Assembly (NCBI GenBank): GCA_949284445.1
Contig: CASDVP010000005.1
Span: forward strand, 62,001-126,000
DNA length: 64,000 nt
Origin: an uncultured Bacillota bacterium
GTDB taxonomy: Bacteria; Bacillota_I; Bacilli_A; RFN20; CAG-288
Direction of reading: 5' to 3'
The translations under genes and the position numbers were made by a program. Positions 25,179 through 33,713 of this stretch are shown here, one piece after another (the first letter of the stretch is position 1; every line of letters begins with the position of its first letter). The notes below the pieces were generated by a model. That model saw only the letters and a program-made list of their open reading frames with translations. It searched no databases and had not been told where the DNA came from.

Positions 25179-26192
25179 TTATCGACTGCTCTTATCGTAT
25201 GGTATACCCTCGGCTTTCGGCGCATGTGAATGCTTTGACGATATGATAAGAGTGAAGAAAGCCAAGAGATAAGGAAGCATATAGTAGAAAGCGTCTTTAG
25301 TAAAGATGCTATTTGGAATATTTGGTAGCAAGGTGAGGTAAGAAGTGAAAACTGGGGCGAATGCTGAGAAGAAAGCAAAGAATAATGAAGCAAATATGAT
25401 ATTGGTTGCTTTCCAGTTGCCGAAGATTTCAATGGCTAAGACTAAGAAACCGTATCCTAAAGCGTCGATCTGCCAGTTTCCGACGAAAATATTGAAGTAA
25501 GAGAAAATGACAAAACCACCTAAACCAGCAGCAGCTGAGCCGATAGCAGTGCCGATGTATCTCATTCTATTGACATTGATACCGACAGAATCTGCAGCGG
25601 CAGGATTTTCACCGCAAGCTCGCAAACGAAGACCGAATCTGGTTTTGTTCATTGTTAACCACAATCCGATAATAGCTATAACACCTAAGATGATTGCAAT
25701 GTTCATACCCATAAAAGCATTATCAACAAATACATTGCCAGTCGAAGGTTTTAAGTACTGGGACAAATTCAAATTTGATATGACTACTTCAGGAGAATCA
25801 ATCTTGGTGATAGAAGTGTTAATGATAGTACAAACAGCCACCGCAACAGTATTCATTGCAGTTCCGACAACGGTCTGATCCGCCTTCAATTTGATAGCGA
25901 CAAATGATAATAAGAAAGAGAAAACAATTGAGACAATTATCGCAAAGATCAGAGCTAATAAAAATAATAATTGAACCGCCCATACTGAAGAGGCAAAGAA
26001 AGGAACGCTTTCTCCTAGAATTTTCATAAAGATGATTCCAGAGAAACCGCCAACGACCATTGAGCCTTCTAAGGCGATATTGATGATACCAGAGCACTCA
26101 GAAAACATACCGCCATAAGAGCCAAGGATGAAGCCGATGCCATAGATGATGAAGTAACGTAATAATGATCCCCAATTAGATGCACCAAACAT
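25179..26192 (-). CDS. nupQ: Nucleoside ABC transporter, second permease
   Basis: An integral membrane subunit of a BMP-type nucleoside importer (337 residues from the ATG at 26192; AGGAGG precedes it, while an upstream in-frame start lacks one). It has about eight or nine membrane segments. Family hallmarks are GGMFSECSGIINIALEGSMVVGG near the start, the KLKADQTVVGTAMNT stretch, and the conserved cytoplasmic loop GLRLRACGENPAAADSVGINVNRMRY (around 208-233). It pairs with the permease encoded just upstream. Probable substrates are purine nucleosides, judged from the riboswitch. Confidence 0.9.
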   Translation of the reverse strand: MFGASNWGSLLRYFIIYGIGFILGSYGGMFSECSGIINIALEGSMVVGGFSGIIFMKILGESVPFFASSVWAVQLLFLLALIFAIIVSIVFSFLLSFVAIKLKADQTVVGTAMNTVAVAVCTIINTSITKIDSPEVVISNLNLSQYLKPSTGNVFVDNAFMGMNIAIILGVIAIIGLWLTMNKTRFGLRLRACGENPAAADSVGINVNRMRYIGTAIGSAAAGLGGFVIFSYFNIFVGNWQIDALGYGFLVLAIEIFGNWKATNIIFASLFFAFFSAFAPVFTSYLTLLPNIPNSIFTKDAFYYMLPYLLAFFTLIISSKHSHAPKAEGIPYDKSSR

Positions 26193-26211
26193 GTTCGTTT
26201 CCTCCTTTAGC

Positions 26212-27522
26212 TTAGTTTTGATTACACTGGTCAACAGCTTCTGTCTTAGTATTAGAAGATAAAGTAGACGAATCAGTTATAGATGGCACTTTACCACTAG
26301 ATGAATCATTGAGTGATGATGGATCATCAGGTGTTTCCTCGTTGATATCATGATGATGAATTTTGTTTTCTTTCTTCTCATATATATGTCTTAAAAGCAT
26401 ACCGAAGAAAGAGGAGAATGAAGCAAAATAGATGATGATCGCTTTAATCAATTCTGTGTAGTGAACATTATAGGTTGAAGAGACATTCTTTAATGGTGTC
26501 TGAGCAGCGTCGATCATAGTTAAAAGAATTGAAGATAAGATACAACCGATAGGAGAATTTTGGGCGATCAACGAAACAGAGATACCGGTGAAACCATCAC
26601 TGAGCAAAGCTTGATTACCAGAACTCCAATAGAAGCGTAATGAGCTTAATGGATTAGCATAAATTATATAGCCGCAAATACCAGCTAAAGCACCAGAAAT
26701 TGTGAGGGCAAGTATGATATTTTTCGTCTGATTCATACCAGCATATTGAGCAGCAAACTTATTAGAACCTGAAAGTTTCAACTCAAAGCCAAATTTTGTT
26801 TTGACTAAGATGATTTCAAAGATGATTAATATAGCAATAGCAATAATCAAGCCTATATCAACGCCAGGAAGACTATCGATGTTTAAAGAAGGTAATCTTG
26901 CAGCTTGCGGAAGATTGATAAGCTCAGTTGGAGTCTGTGTATGTTTAAAACTGCTTGGTAAGAATGAACCGATCAAACCGATCACGTAATATATAATCCA
27001 GTTTAGCATAATGCCAGAGAGAACTTCATTAACATTAAATTTAGCCTTTAAAAATCCAGGAATGAAACCAGCTAAAGCGCCAGCGATCATACCGACTAAA
27101 AGACATACAAACCAATTAGCTCCTAAAATACCAACTATGACACTGGAAAAAGCGCCGATAGTAACTTGACCAGTTATACCGATATTGAAAAGACCTAGTT
27201 TGAATGAAAATGCGATCGCTAAACCGGATAACATCATCGGAGTAGCTTTATATAAAACACGACCAAAAGTAGTTCCATCCGAAAAGCCAGCAGTCAATAA
27301 CTTTGCTAAGCCTTGAAAACCAGCGGCTGGATCAAGGCATAACAAGACGACTAATCCGGCCAACAAGCCTACAACAATACAGAGGATACTAGAAACTAGA
27401 GAACCATAAGCTTTTTTACCATTCAGAAAATGAAAGAATTGTCCGACTTTCATCAAGCCGTTAGACATGATTGAGCCGGCCTTATGAAAGAAAGTTTTCA
27501 CACTATTTTTTTTATCAGTCAT
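26212..27522 (-). CDS. nupP: Nucleoside ABC transporter, first permease
   Basis: 436 residues from the ATG at 27522 (AAGGAG upstream). The N-terminal cytoplasmic extension is followed by about eight to ten membrane helices, and the C-terminal tail is rich in Ser, Thr, Asp and Glu and likely disordered. Hallmarks are ATPMMLSGLAIAFSFKLGLFNIGITGQVTIG (around 95-125) and the coupling loop FELKLSGSNKFAAQYAGMNQTK (around 245-266). It overlaps the ATPase gene by eight bases, so translation is coupled. The polar tail of about 50 residues is longer than usual. Confidence 0.9.
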   Translation of the reverse strand: MTDKKNSVKTFFHKAGSIMSNGLMKVGQFFHFLNGKKAYGSLVSSILCIVVGLLAGLVVLLCLDPAAGFQGLAKLLTAGFSDGTTFGRVLYKATPMMLSGLAIAFSFKLGLFNIGITGQVTIGAFSSVIVGILGANWFVCLLVGMIAGALAGFIPGFLKAKFNVNEVLSGIMLNWIIYYVIGLIGSFLPSSFKHTQTPTELINLPQAARLPSLNIDSLPGVDIGLIIAIAILIIFEIILVKTKFGFELKLSGSNKFAAQYAGMNQTKNIILALTISGALAGICGYIIYANPLSSLRFYWSSGNQALLSDGFTGISVSLIAQNSPIGCILSSILLTMIDAAQTPLKNVSSTYNVHYTELIKAIIIYFASFSSFFGMLLRHIYEKKENKIHHHDINEETPDDPSSLNDSSSGKVPSITDSSTLSSNTKTEAVDQCNQN

Positions 27523-29551
27523 GGTCTTTCTCCTTTCCAAGTTGCTGGAAATAGTTTTCCTCAAATTGTCTCATATCTTCTTCTGTCATTCTCTTACTGC
27601 CAGACATGTACATACCGATTTCGTTGACATTAGTTTCTTTCGGGTTGAGTTCAGCAACAATTTGACCATTGAACATAACAAGAATTCTGTCAGAAAGGTT
27701 CATGACTTCTTCTAATTCTAGTGAAATGAGTAAGACACCACTACCAGCATCTCTCTGTTTCAGAATTTCGCGATGGATATTTTCAATAGCGCCGACATCT
27801 AAGCCACGGGTCGGTTGAACTGCAATCAATAACGGACAATTACGATCCAATTCTCTAGCGATGATAGCTTTTTGTTGATTACCACCAGACATACTTCTAA
27901 CGATAGTATTTACACCTAATGAAGAACGGATGTCATATTGTTTTATCAGTTGTTCAGCGTATCTAGCTTTAGCTTTTTCATTGATGAAACCGAATGTTTG
28001 AAATTGTGATTCAAAATATCTTTGCAAGACTAGATTATCTTTCAAAGAAAAATCAAGAGCTAAACCGTATTTTTGACGGTCTTCAGGAATGTGAGACAAA
28101 CCAGATAAGCTTCTTTGACGCACAGTCATGTCTTCTAAATGGACATCTACAAATCTAGGCTGACCATCAATTTCTTTAGGAGATTTAAGATGCTTCATTT
28201 TATATTGCTCAGGTAATTCAGGCTTTACATATTGATATTTCTCATCTCTTATATCAGGTACTTTATTCTCAGAAGCTTCTTTTTTAAACAGCTTTTTGAA
28301 GAAATTACCAATATTCTTGAAGAAATATTTAATATATGCAAAAACTATAGAAAACCATATTTTTAAATGTCTTCCGACCATTTGAAAGAATGGTTTAAGA
28401 GGATTTGCAATGAAATTTATACAAAAATATTTAATAGGTTCTTTGATGTAATTAAAGAAGAAAGAAGAAACAGAACCTTTGAAGTAACGCCAAATCTTAC
28501 TAACTGTATCTTCTTGTCCGCTCTTGCCAATCTTGAGGTAACGATTACGATCAACATTATGTAAAATAGCTTCACCAGATTTGATTTTATCGATACCAGT
28601 CAAGGCATAGATCAATTGCGATTGACCATTACCTTCGATGCCGGCTATACAAACTATTTCACCTTTTTTAACTTTCAATGAAAGATTATTGACAACATTT
28701 TTCTTTCTCTCATTATCAAAAACAACTAAGTTATTAACAGTGAGAATGTCTTCGCCGATATGACATGGGTTCTTAACTGTAGTCAATTGAACATCTCTAC
28801 CAACCATCAATTTAGACAATTCTTGAGCGTTAGTGTCTTTTACATCAATCGCATCATATGCAATCTCATTTCTTATTATAGGTATAACACGACCTTTTCT
28901 TAAAATTGTGACACGATCGGCGACAGCAAGTATCTCATTCAATTTATGTGAAATGAATAAAATAGATTTACCTTGTTTAACGAGCTCTTTGAAAGATAAC
29001 ATCAAAGAATCAATTTCTTGTGGTGTTAAGACAGCAGTCGGTTCATCAAAAATCAAAATATTGTTTTGACGATACAACATTTTTAAGATTTCGACTTTTT
29101 GTTGTTCACCGACAGCCATATCATCGATTTTTTTATCTAGATCGATATCAAAATGATATTTTTCACAAAGCTCTTCAAGTGACTTGCGAACCTGCTTAGG
29201 CTTTAAAAAGCCAAATAATTTAGTTGTTGGTTCATAACCTAGAATAATGTTTTGCAATGCAGTATAGCATCCGACTAATTTGAAATGCTGATGTACCATA
29301 CCGATTCCTAACGCAGTAGCTTCATTAGGATTTTTGATATTAACTTTTTGACCTTTGACAAAAATTTCGCCTTCATCAGGAGTATAAAGACCAAATAAAA
29401 TAGACATTAAAGTGGATTTGCCTGCACCATTTTCACCTAAGAGCGCATGTATCTCACCTTGTCTTAAGGTCAAAGAGATATCATCATTAGCTTTGATACC
29501 AGGGAAAGATTTAGTAATATGTCTTAATTCGACTGCTATTGGTTCGCTCAT
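27515..29551 (-). CDS. nupO: Nucleoside ABC transporter ATPase with an unusual insertion
   Basis: A 678-residue double-NBD ATPase of the sugar/nucleoside importer type, against about 510 usually. NBD1 has GENGAGKST (39-47), MAVGEQQKVEILK and ILIFDEPT (around 166-173). NBD2 has the typical degenerate GIEGNGQS (304-311) and SGGNQQKAIIAREL. The extra length is an insertion of about 140 residues (around 336-475) inside NBD2, first rich in Phe, Trp, Tyr, Ile and Lys (around 353-425), then polar. It sits before the LSGLSHIPEDRQ motif and could lie along the membrane. AAGGAG precedes the ATG. Confidence 0.92.
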   Translation of the reverse strand: MSEPIAVELRHITKSFPGIKANDDISLTLRQGEIHALLGENGAGKSTLMSILFGLYTPDEGEIFVKGQKVNIKNPNEATALGIGMVHQHFKLVGCYTALQNIILGYEPTTKLFGFLKPKQVRKSLEELCEKYHFDIDLDKKIDDMAVGEQQKVEILKMLYRQNNILIFDEPTAVLTPQEIDSLMLSFKELVKQGKSILFISHKLNEILAVADRVTILRKGRVIPIIRNEIAYDAIDVKDTNAQELSKLMVGRDVQLTTVKNPCHIGEDILTVNNLVVFDNERKKNVVNNLSLKVKKGEIVCIAGIEGNGQSQLIYALTGIDKIKSGEAILHNVDRNRYLKIGKSGQEDTVSKIWRYFKGSVSSFFFNYIKEPIKYFCINFIANPLKPFFQMVGRHLKIWFSIVFAYIKYFFKNIGNFFKKLFKKEASENKVPDIRDEKYQYVKPELPEQYKMKHLKSPKEIDGQPRFVDVHLEDMTVRQRSLSGLSHIPEDRQKYGLALDFSLKDNLVLQRYFESQFQTFGFINEKAKARYAEQLIKQYDIRSSLGVNTIVRSMSGGNQQKAIIARELDRNCPLLIAVQPTRGLDVGAIENIHREILKQRDAGSGVLLISLELEEVMNLSDRILVMFNGQIVAELNPKETNVNEIGMYMSGSKRMTEEDMRQFEENYFQQLGKEKDHD

Positions 29552-29570
29552 GACTTGACTCCTTTTTTAT

Positions 29571-29599
29571 AAAATGAGGCAGAGGATACCTCTGCCTCA
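29571..29599 (-). terminator. Intercistronic terminator/attenuator between bmp and the ATPase gene
   Basis: An eleven-pair perfect stem (29575-29585 with 29589-29599), three-base loop and a short T run on the minus strand. Placed inside the operon, it would lower transporter transcripts relative to the abundant binding protein or stabilise the bmp 3' end. Confidence 0.8.
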
Positions 29600-29619
29600 A
29601 TGAATATTAAACAGATAGA

Positions 29620-30915
29620 TTATTCGTTAGCAATATAGTTGACTTTAACTTTGGTAGCGCCAAAGTTATTACCAACTAAATTTGCACTATCAGAATTGGA
29701 ATTGATCTTAATTTTGCCAGCTTTGATGTCAGCTAATAAAGAATCATAATCTTCTTGCTTGAAGTTTTTGAATCCCCAGCAGTCATCATCACCAGTAGTT
29801 TCAGGAGTGGGTAAGACGCAATTGTTAGATTTAGCACCAACAGTGACAACCTTTGCTTTTAATGCATCAGGCCAAGTCATATTATTGTTAACATAAGAAG
29901 CTAATAAGACTTCGGTAGTCTCTTTTAAGTTTTTCATTGCTGAAGTGATGCAATCTTCTTCTGCACCACCGATTGTAGTATCAGCATGTTGGTTGACATC
30001 GACACCAATCCAAGGCTTTCCACCGGCAGCAACACTACCAGCAACGACTGATTGATAAACAGCACCACCACATCCGAAGATGACTTCAGTACCGCTATTA
30101 TACCAAGTTGTGCATAATTCAGTAGCACGTGGAGTAGCAGCAAATTGTCCAGCATAGAAATAGTGCATTTCAATGGATTCATCTTCTAAGCCTAATTGTG
30201 TAGCAGCGTATTCTGCGCCTTGAACATAACCAGAACCATATCTGACGACGGCAGGAACAGCCATACCACCGCAGAAACCAAGCTTTCTATATCCTTCTTT
30301 AACAGCAGCATAACCAGCTAAGAAGCCAGATTGCTCTTCTCTATAAATAACAGAAGTAACGTTATCAGAGAATTCAAAAGCAGCATTATTATTATCTGAA
30401 TCTTCAGCGACACAATCCAAAGCTAAGAGAGCAACATTATCAAAAGCATCCTCTTCAATAGCTAATTTAATGGCAGGTTGGAATAAATAACCAGGTAATG
30501 CGATGATCTTTGCACCCCATTCAACCGCAGTTCTCATAGCAGCTAATCTACCTTGAGTATCATAGTTGTTTTCGGCAGGTTGGTAATAATGAGTTTGAAT
30601 TGTTCCAGTTTCAACCATATTATTGCTACCTATTGTGCCGGCGCCATTAGTAGTAGCAAAAGCATTGACACCTTCCCAAGCAGATTGGTTGAAGCTGTGA
30701 TCATCTAATGTACCAGAATCAGTAACAAGAGCGATTCTTAAAGGATTGCTTTCAGAATAAGCACTGAGCTTACCAGATTCAACAGTTCTGACAGTACCGA
30801 TGTCGATTTCATCATTTTCAAAAAATTCTAATTCACCGACGCCAGTTCCACCGCAAGAGGCAAGAGTTAAGACTGAAAGAGTAAGAGCTAAGAAATTAAT
30901 AGACTTTTTCTTCAT
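29620..30915 (-). CDS. bmp: BMP-family nucleoside-binding lipoprotein
   Basis: A 431-residue substrate-binding lipoprotein. The signal peptide ends in the lipobox TLASC (Cys21). The mature part has the BMP fold: IALVTDSGTLDDHSFNQSAWEGVNAF (around 59-84), then IIALPGYLFQPAI, SGFLAGYAAVKEGYRKLGFCGG (around 198-220) and the C-terminal WIGVDVNQ. DDHSFNQ carries residues that hold the nucleoside in characterised members. It is first in the operon and directly follows a purine-family riboswitch. The family is well known as nucleoside receptors (PnrA, BmpDEFG); which nucleoside is not shown. Confidence 0.93.
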   Translation of the reverse strand: MKKKSINFLALTLSVLTLASCGGTGVGELEFFENDEIDIGTVRTVESGKLSAYSESNPLRIALVTDSGTLDDHSFNQSAWEGVNAFATTNGAGTIGSNNMVETGTIQTHYYQPAENNYDTQGRLAAMRTAVEWGAKIIALPGYLFQPAIKLAIEEDAFDNVALLALDCVAEDSDNNNAAFEFSDNVTSVIYREEQSGFLAGYAAVKEGYRKLGFCGGMAVPAVVRYGSGYVQGAEYAATQLGLEDESIEMHYFYAGQFAATPRATELCTTWYNSGTEVIFGCGGAVYQSVVAGSVAAGGKPWIGVDVNQHADTTIGGAEEDCITSAMKNLKETTEVLLASYVNNNMTWPDALKAKVVTVGAKSNNCVLPTPETTGDDDCWGFKNFKQEDYDSLLADIKAGKIKINSNSDSANLVGNNFGATKVKVNYIANE

Positions 30916-30951
30916 ACGCTTTATTTCCCCCTTTTTGTATGAATTTTTTTG

Positions 30952-31090
30952 AAAAAATGGGCTCTATCGATAAGTATGAGCCCATTTAATCCGTTGGTGT
31001 TTCTCTAGCGGTTTTGGATTAAATGGATAGTCTCCTATAAGGTCGGAGTTAGATACAGAGCTACCATATACAAGCTCACTATACCCATTT
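30952..31090 (-). promoter_or_regulatory. Purine-family riboswitch (guanine/2'-deoxyguanosine type) with terminator switch
   Basis: Read on the minus strand: P1 pairs AAATGG..ATAGT (31090 downward) with ACTAT-CCATTT (to 31021). P2 GAGCT/AGCTC closes a loop containing TATATGG. The junction reads TGTATCTAAC, P3 CTCC/GGAG closes a loop with CC, and the last junction is GACTAT with the ligand-pairing C. Downstream, CCATTTAATCC can pair with GGATTAAATGG (31016-31026 with 30982-30992), an antiterminator excluded when P1 forms. The competing terminator is GGGCTC/GAGCCC plus a T run (30952-30987). Ligand binding should therefore switch the nucleoside uptake operon off. Confidence 0.8.
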
Positions 31091-31100
31091 CTTCGAAGGT

Positions 31101-31128
31101 ATTTTACCACTTTTAGTATTGAGTTTAA
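31101..31128 (-). promoter_or_regulatory. Promoter of the riboswitch-bmp operon
   Basis: Extended -10 TGG-TAAAAT (31101-31106) with a weak TTAAAC 16 bases upstream. Initiation near 31094 starts just before the aptamer P1 strand. Confidence 0.6.
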
Positions 31129-31155
31129 CTGTTTTTTTAAAATTTCTTTATGGAA

Positions 31156-31204
31156 GGCCCTTACTTGTTCACATCAAACTCTGTTTGTTCAAAGTAAAAA
31201 GGCC
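31156..31204. repeat. Imperfect long inverted repeat between bmp and fba
   Basis: GGCC (31156-31159), TTACTT (31161-31166) and CAAAC (31175-31179) face GTTTG (31183-31187), AAGTAA (31192-31197) and GGCC (31201-31204), giving one extended hairpin without a T tail. It may be part of the fba leader or an operator. I see no confident fba promoter in 31205-31345. Confidence 0.5.
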
Positions 31205-31359
31205 ATATCGGCTTAAAATAAGGCTATTTAAAATGGCATTGTTTATTTTTGAAAAAGTGTTGTCCTAGTTATTTTCAAGCTGTCAATCGAAAAAAAATCT
31301 TTAATATATTAGGAAATAATTCTACAATAATATTGCTTAACCTTAAGGAGGGTATACAA

Positions 31360-32238
31360 ATGCTTGTTAATGCTACAAGAATGCTTAAAGCTGCTCGTGA
31401 TGGACATTATGCTGTCGGTCAATTCAACATCAATAATCTTGAATGGACAAAAGCTATCTTAACAACAGCTCAAGAATTAAATTCACCAGTCATACTCGGT
31501 GTTTCTGAAGGCGCTGCTAAATATATGACTGGATTTAAGACAGTCGCCAGCATGGTCAAAGCCATGGATGAAAGTCTCGGAATCACTGTTCCTGTCGTTT
31601 TACATCTCGATCATGGCACTTATGAAGGTGCTAAAGCCTGCATCGCTGCTGGTTTCACCTCTATCATGTTCGATGGATCTCATCTCGATTTTGATGAGAA
31701 CATCAAAAAGACTAGTGAATTAGTCAATCTCGCTCATGATAAAGGACTTTCTATTGAAGCAGAGGTTGGTGCTATCGGTGGTACCGAAGATGGTGTCACT
31801 GCTGATGGTGAGATCGCTGATCCTGAAGAATGCCGTAAAATTGCAAATTTAGGTGTTGATTTCTTAGCTGCTGGCATCGGAAATATTCATGGTATCTATC
31901 CAAAAAATTGGAAAGGATTACATTTTGATGCTTTAGAAAAGATTCATCAAGCGACTGATCACATTCCTCTTGTTTTACACGGCGGAACTGGTATTCCAGA
32001 TGATCAGATCAGAAAAGCCATCATCAATGGTGTTTCTAAAGTCAATGTCAACACTGACTGTCAATTAGTATTTGCAGCTGCTACTGTTGAATATTGCTTA
32101 GCTGGAAAAGCAGCACCAGATCCAGATAAAAAAGGATTTGATCCTCGTAAATTATTAAAACCTGGATATGAAGCTATCAAGGCAAAAGTCAAAGAAAGAA
32201 TGGAAGTCTTCGGCTCTATTAATAAAGCTTCTTACTAA
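31360..32238 (+). CDS. fba: Fructose-bisphosphate aldolase, class II
   Basis: A zinc-dependent glycolytic aldolase of 292 residues. The ATG at 31360 is chosen because AAGGAGGG lies just upstream and LVNATRMLKAA is the normal N-terminus; an in-frame extension to 31249 is unsupported. Zinc and catalytic motifs: VVLHLDHGTYEGAKACI (around 77-93), EAEVGAIGGTEDG (around 131-143), LAAGIGNIHGIYP (around 172-184), VLHGGTGIP (around 207-215) and the phosphate-binding NVNTD (around 230). It is monocistronic and ends in a strong hairpin. Confidence 0.97.
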   Translation: MLVNATRMLKAARDGHYAVGQFNINNLEWTKAILTTAQELNSPVILGVSEGAAKYMTGFKTVASMVKAMDESLGITVPVVLHLDHGTYEGAKACIAAGFTSIMFDGSHLDFDENIKKTSELVNLAHDKGLSIEAEVGAIGGTEDGVTADGEIADPEECRKIANLGVDFLAAGIGNIHGIYPKNWKGLHFDALEKIHQATDHIPLVLHGGTGIPDDQIRKAIINGVSKVNVNTDCQLVFAAATVEYCLAGKAAPDPDKKGFDPRKLLKPGYEAIKAKVKERMEVFGSINKASY

Positions 32239-32245
32239 TAAAAAG

Positions 32246-32271
32246 TGTCACCCAGTCGGGTGACATTTTTT
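32246..32271. terminator. Bidirectional terminator between fba and ybaK
   Basis: An eight-pair stem TGTCACCC/GGGTGACA with loop AGTC, A run before and T run after, so it serves both convergent genes. The final Ts reach the ybaK stop codon. Confidence 0.93.
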
Positions 32272-32734
32272 AAACTAGATCAACAAATTCACAATCGCAG
32301 ACTTTTTGTAAATCTTTTGGATTTATTTCGATTTGTAATCCGATTTTACCGCCTGAAATAAAGATAGTCTGATAGTTTAAAGCACTGATATCTATAAAGG
32401 TGGAAAAGCTTTTTTTCATTCCGATAGGTGAACAACCGCCATGGATATAACCAGTCAGTGGTAGAAGCTCTTTTTGATGTATCATTTCAATATTTTTTTC
32501 ATCTGCGCATTGAGCGGCTTTCTTTAAGTTGAGTTCTTTAGAAGCAGGAATCACAAATACATAGTGGTTTTTACTCTTTCCAACTGTCACTAAAGTTTTG
32601 AATACTTGATCGATGTTTTCTTGTAGAGAACTTGCGACTTCTAGTGCGCTCACCGCACCAGATTTTTGATAATCATGTACTTTATATGCGATATCAGTCT
32701 TATCTAAAATACGCATCGCGTTAGTTTTTGTCAT
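32270..32734 (-). CDS. ybaK: YbaK/EbsC-type aminoacyl-tRNA deacylase
   Basis: A 154-residue trans-editing protein of the YbaK family, best known for hydrolysing Cys-tRNA(Pro). The central VFVIPASKELNLKKAAQ (around residues 58-74, with the conserved Lys), LTGYIHGGCSPIGMKK (around 92-107) and FISGGKIGLQIEINPKDL (around 124-141) match the family. It starts by a four-base overlap with the fmt stop. It would complement the ProS at 3.6-5.0 kb, which lacks a cis-editing domain; this pairing is inferred. Confidence 0.92.
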   Translation of the reverse strand: MTKTNAMRILDKTDIAYKVHDYQKSGAVSALEVASSLQENIDQVFKTLVTVGKSKNHYVFVIPASKELNLKKAAQCADEKNIEMIHQKELLPLTGYIHGGCSPIGMKKSFSTFIDISALNYQTIFISGGKIGLQIEINPKDLQKVCDCEFVDLV

Positions 32735-33660
32735 TTTAATATTATTCCCTCTATCTTATTTCCATTATTGAAATTATTAGAATCCATCATTTTTTTACCT
32801 GGTTTTTGAAGCTCGAGAAGATTGACTTGACCTTTAGACAATTGCAAGATGATCTTCTTCTTCTTTGCTAAGACTATTTTTCCTACTTCTGATTCAACTT
32901 TATCTGAATAATATTCAGCTTGATATATTTTTAATATTTCATCATTCAGAAATAAATATCCGCCTGGTTTATAAGATAATGATCTGACTTGATTAATAAA
33001 ATCTATCGGTGAGGCATTTAAATTCAAATGCTCTTCCTCTTTCTTTATCGATGGTGAGAAAGTGACTTTTTTCTCATTCTGTTTAGTAGGTTTTAAGTTT
33101 CCTTTAAAATATTCAGGGAGCTTATTCACCGCTAAGAAAAGTGCCGCATCAGCAACTTTTTGTGATAAAGAAGTGTAGTTATCAGTCATAAAAATCGGTA
33201 TATATTCAATCGCATAGACATCACCAGCATCCATCTCTTTGACCATTTCCATCAATGATACGCCAGTGATATCATCACCGTTTTTTAAAGCGTATTGAAT
33301 AGGAGCAGCTCCGCGATATTTAGGTAGGATCGAAGCATGTAAATTCAAAGGTTTATAACGGCTTAGTGTGAGAATGTCTTCTTTGATGATTTGACCATAT
33401 GCAAAAGTCAAAAGCAGATCCGGTTTCAGATCTTCGATAAATTGATAATCTGTATTTAATCGATGAGGTTTATGAACTGGAATATGATATTTATCTGCGA
33501 CAAGAGCAACAGGTGATGGCTCTATTTTATTACCGCGTCCTCGAATTTTGTCTTCTTTAGTCACGACACCGACGATATTAAAATTATTTTTGATCAAACC
33601 TTCTAAGAGTTTGGCAGATATTTCAGGAGTTCCTAAAAAAATGATTCTTTCGTTTGCCAT
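32731..33660 (-). CDS. fmt: Methionyl-tRNA formyltransferase
   Basis: A 309-residue enzyme formylating initiator Met-tRNA. The N-terminal Rossmann domain has IIFLGTPEISAKLLEGL and the catalytic LNLHASILPKYRGAAPIQYAL (around residues 107-127) with Asn, His and the later Asp in MDAGDV. The C-terminal OB-like domain begins around 205. AGAGGTG precedes the ATG. No def or priA is adjacent, unlike in many Bacillota; instead it is coupled to ybaK. Confidence 0.96.
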   Translation of the reverse strand: MANERIIFLGTPEISAKLLEGLIKNNFNIVGVVTKEDKIRGRGNKIEPSPVALVADKYHIPVHKPHRLNTDYQFIEDLKPDLLLTFAYGQIIKEDILTLSRYKPLNLHASILPKYRGAAPIQYALKNGDDITGVSLMEMVKEMDAGDVYAIEYIPIFMTDNYTSLSQKVADAALFLAVNKLPEYFKGNLKPTKQNEKKVTFSPSIKKEEEHLNLNASPIDFINQVRSLSYKPGGYLFLNDEILKIYQAEYYSDKVESEVGKIVLAKKKKIILQLSKGQVNLLELQKPGKKMMDSNNFNNGNKIEGIILK

Positions 33661-33697
33661 TTTTCACCTCTTTGTGTTTTCGACGTTAAAAATTATA

Positions 33698-33706
33698 TGC
33701 TAAAAT
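33698..33706 (+). promoter_or_regulatory. Extended -10 immediately before the CmpB-type gene
   Basis: TGC-TAAAAT (-10 at 33701-33706). Initiation seven bases on would fall on or next to the A of the ATG at 33714, suggesting a leaderless message. No SD is present. Confidence 0.5.
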
Positions 33707-33713
33707 AATACAA

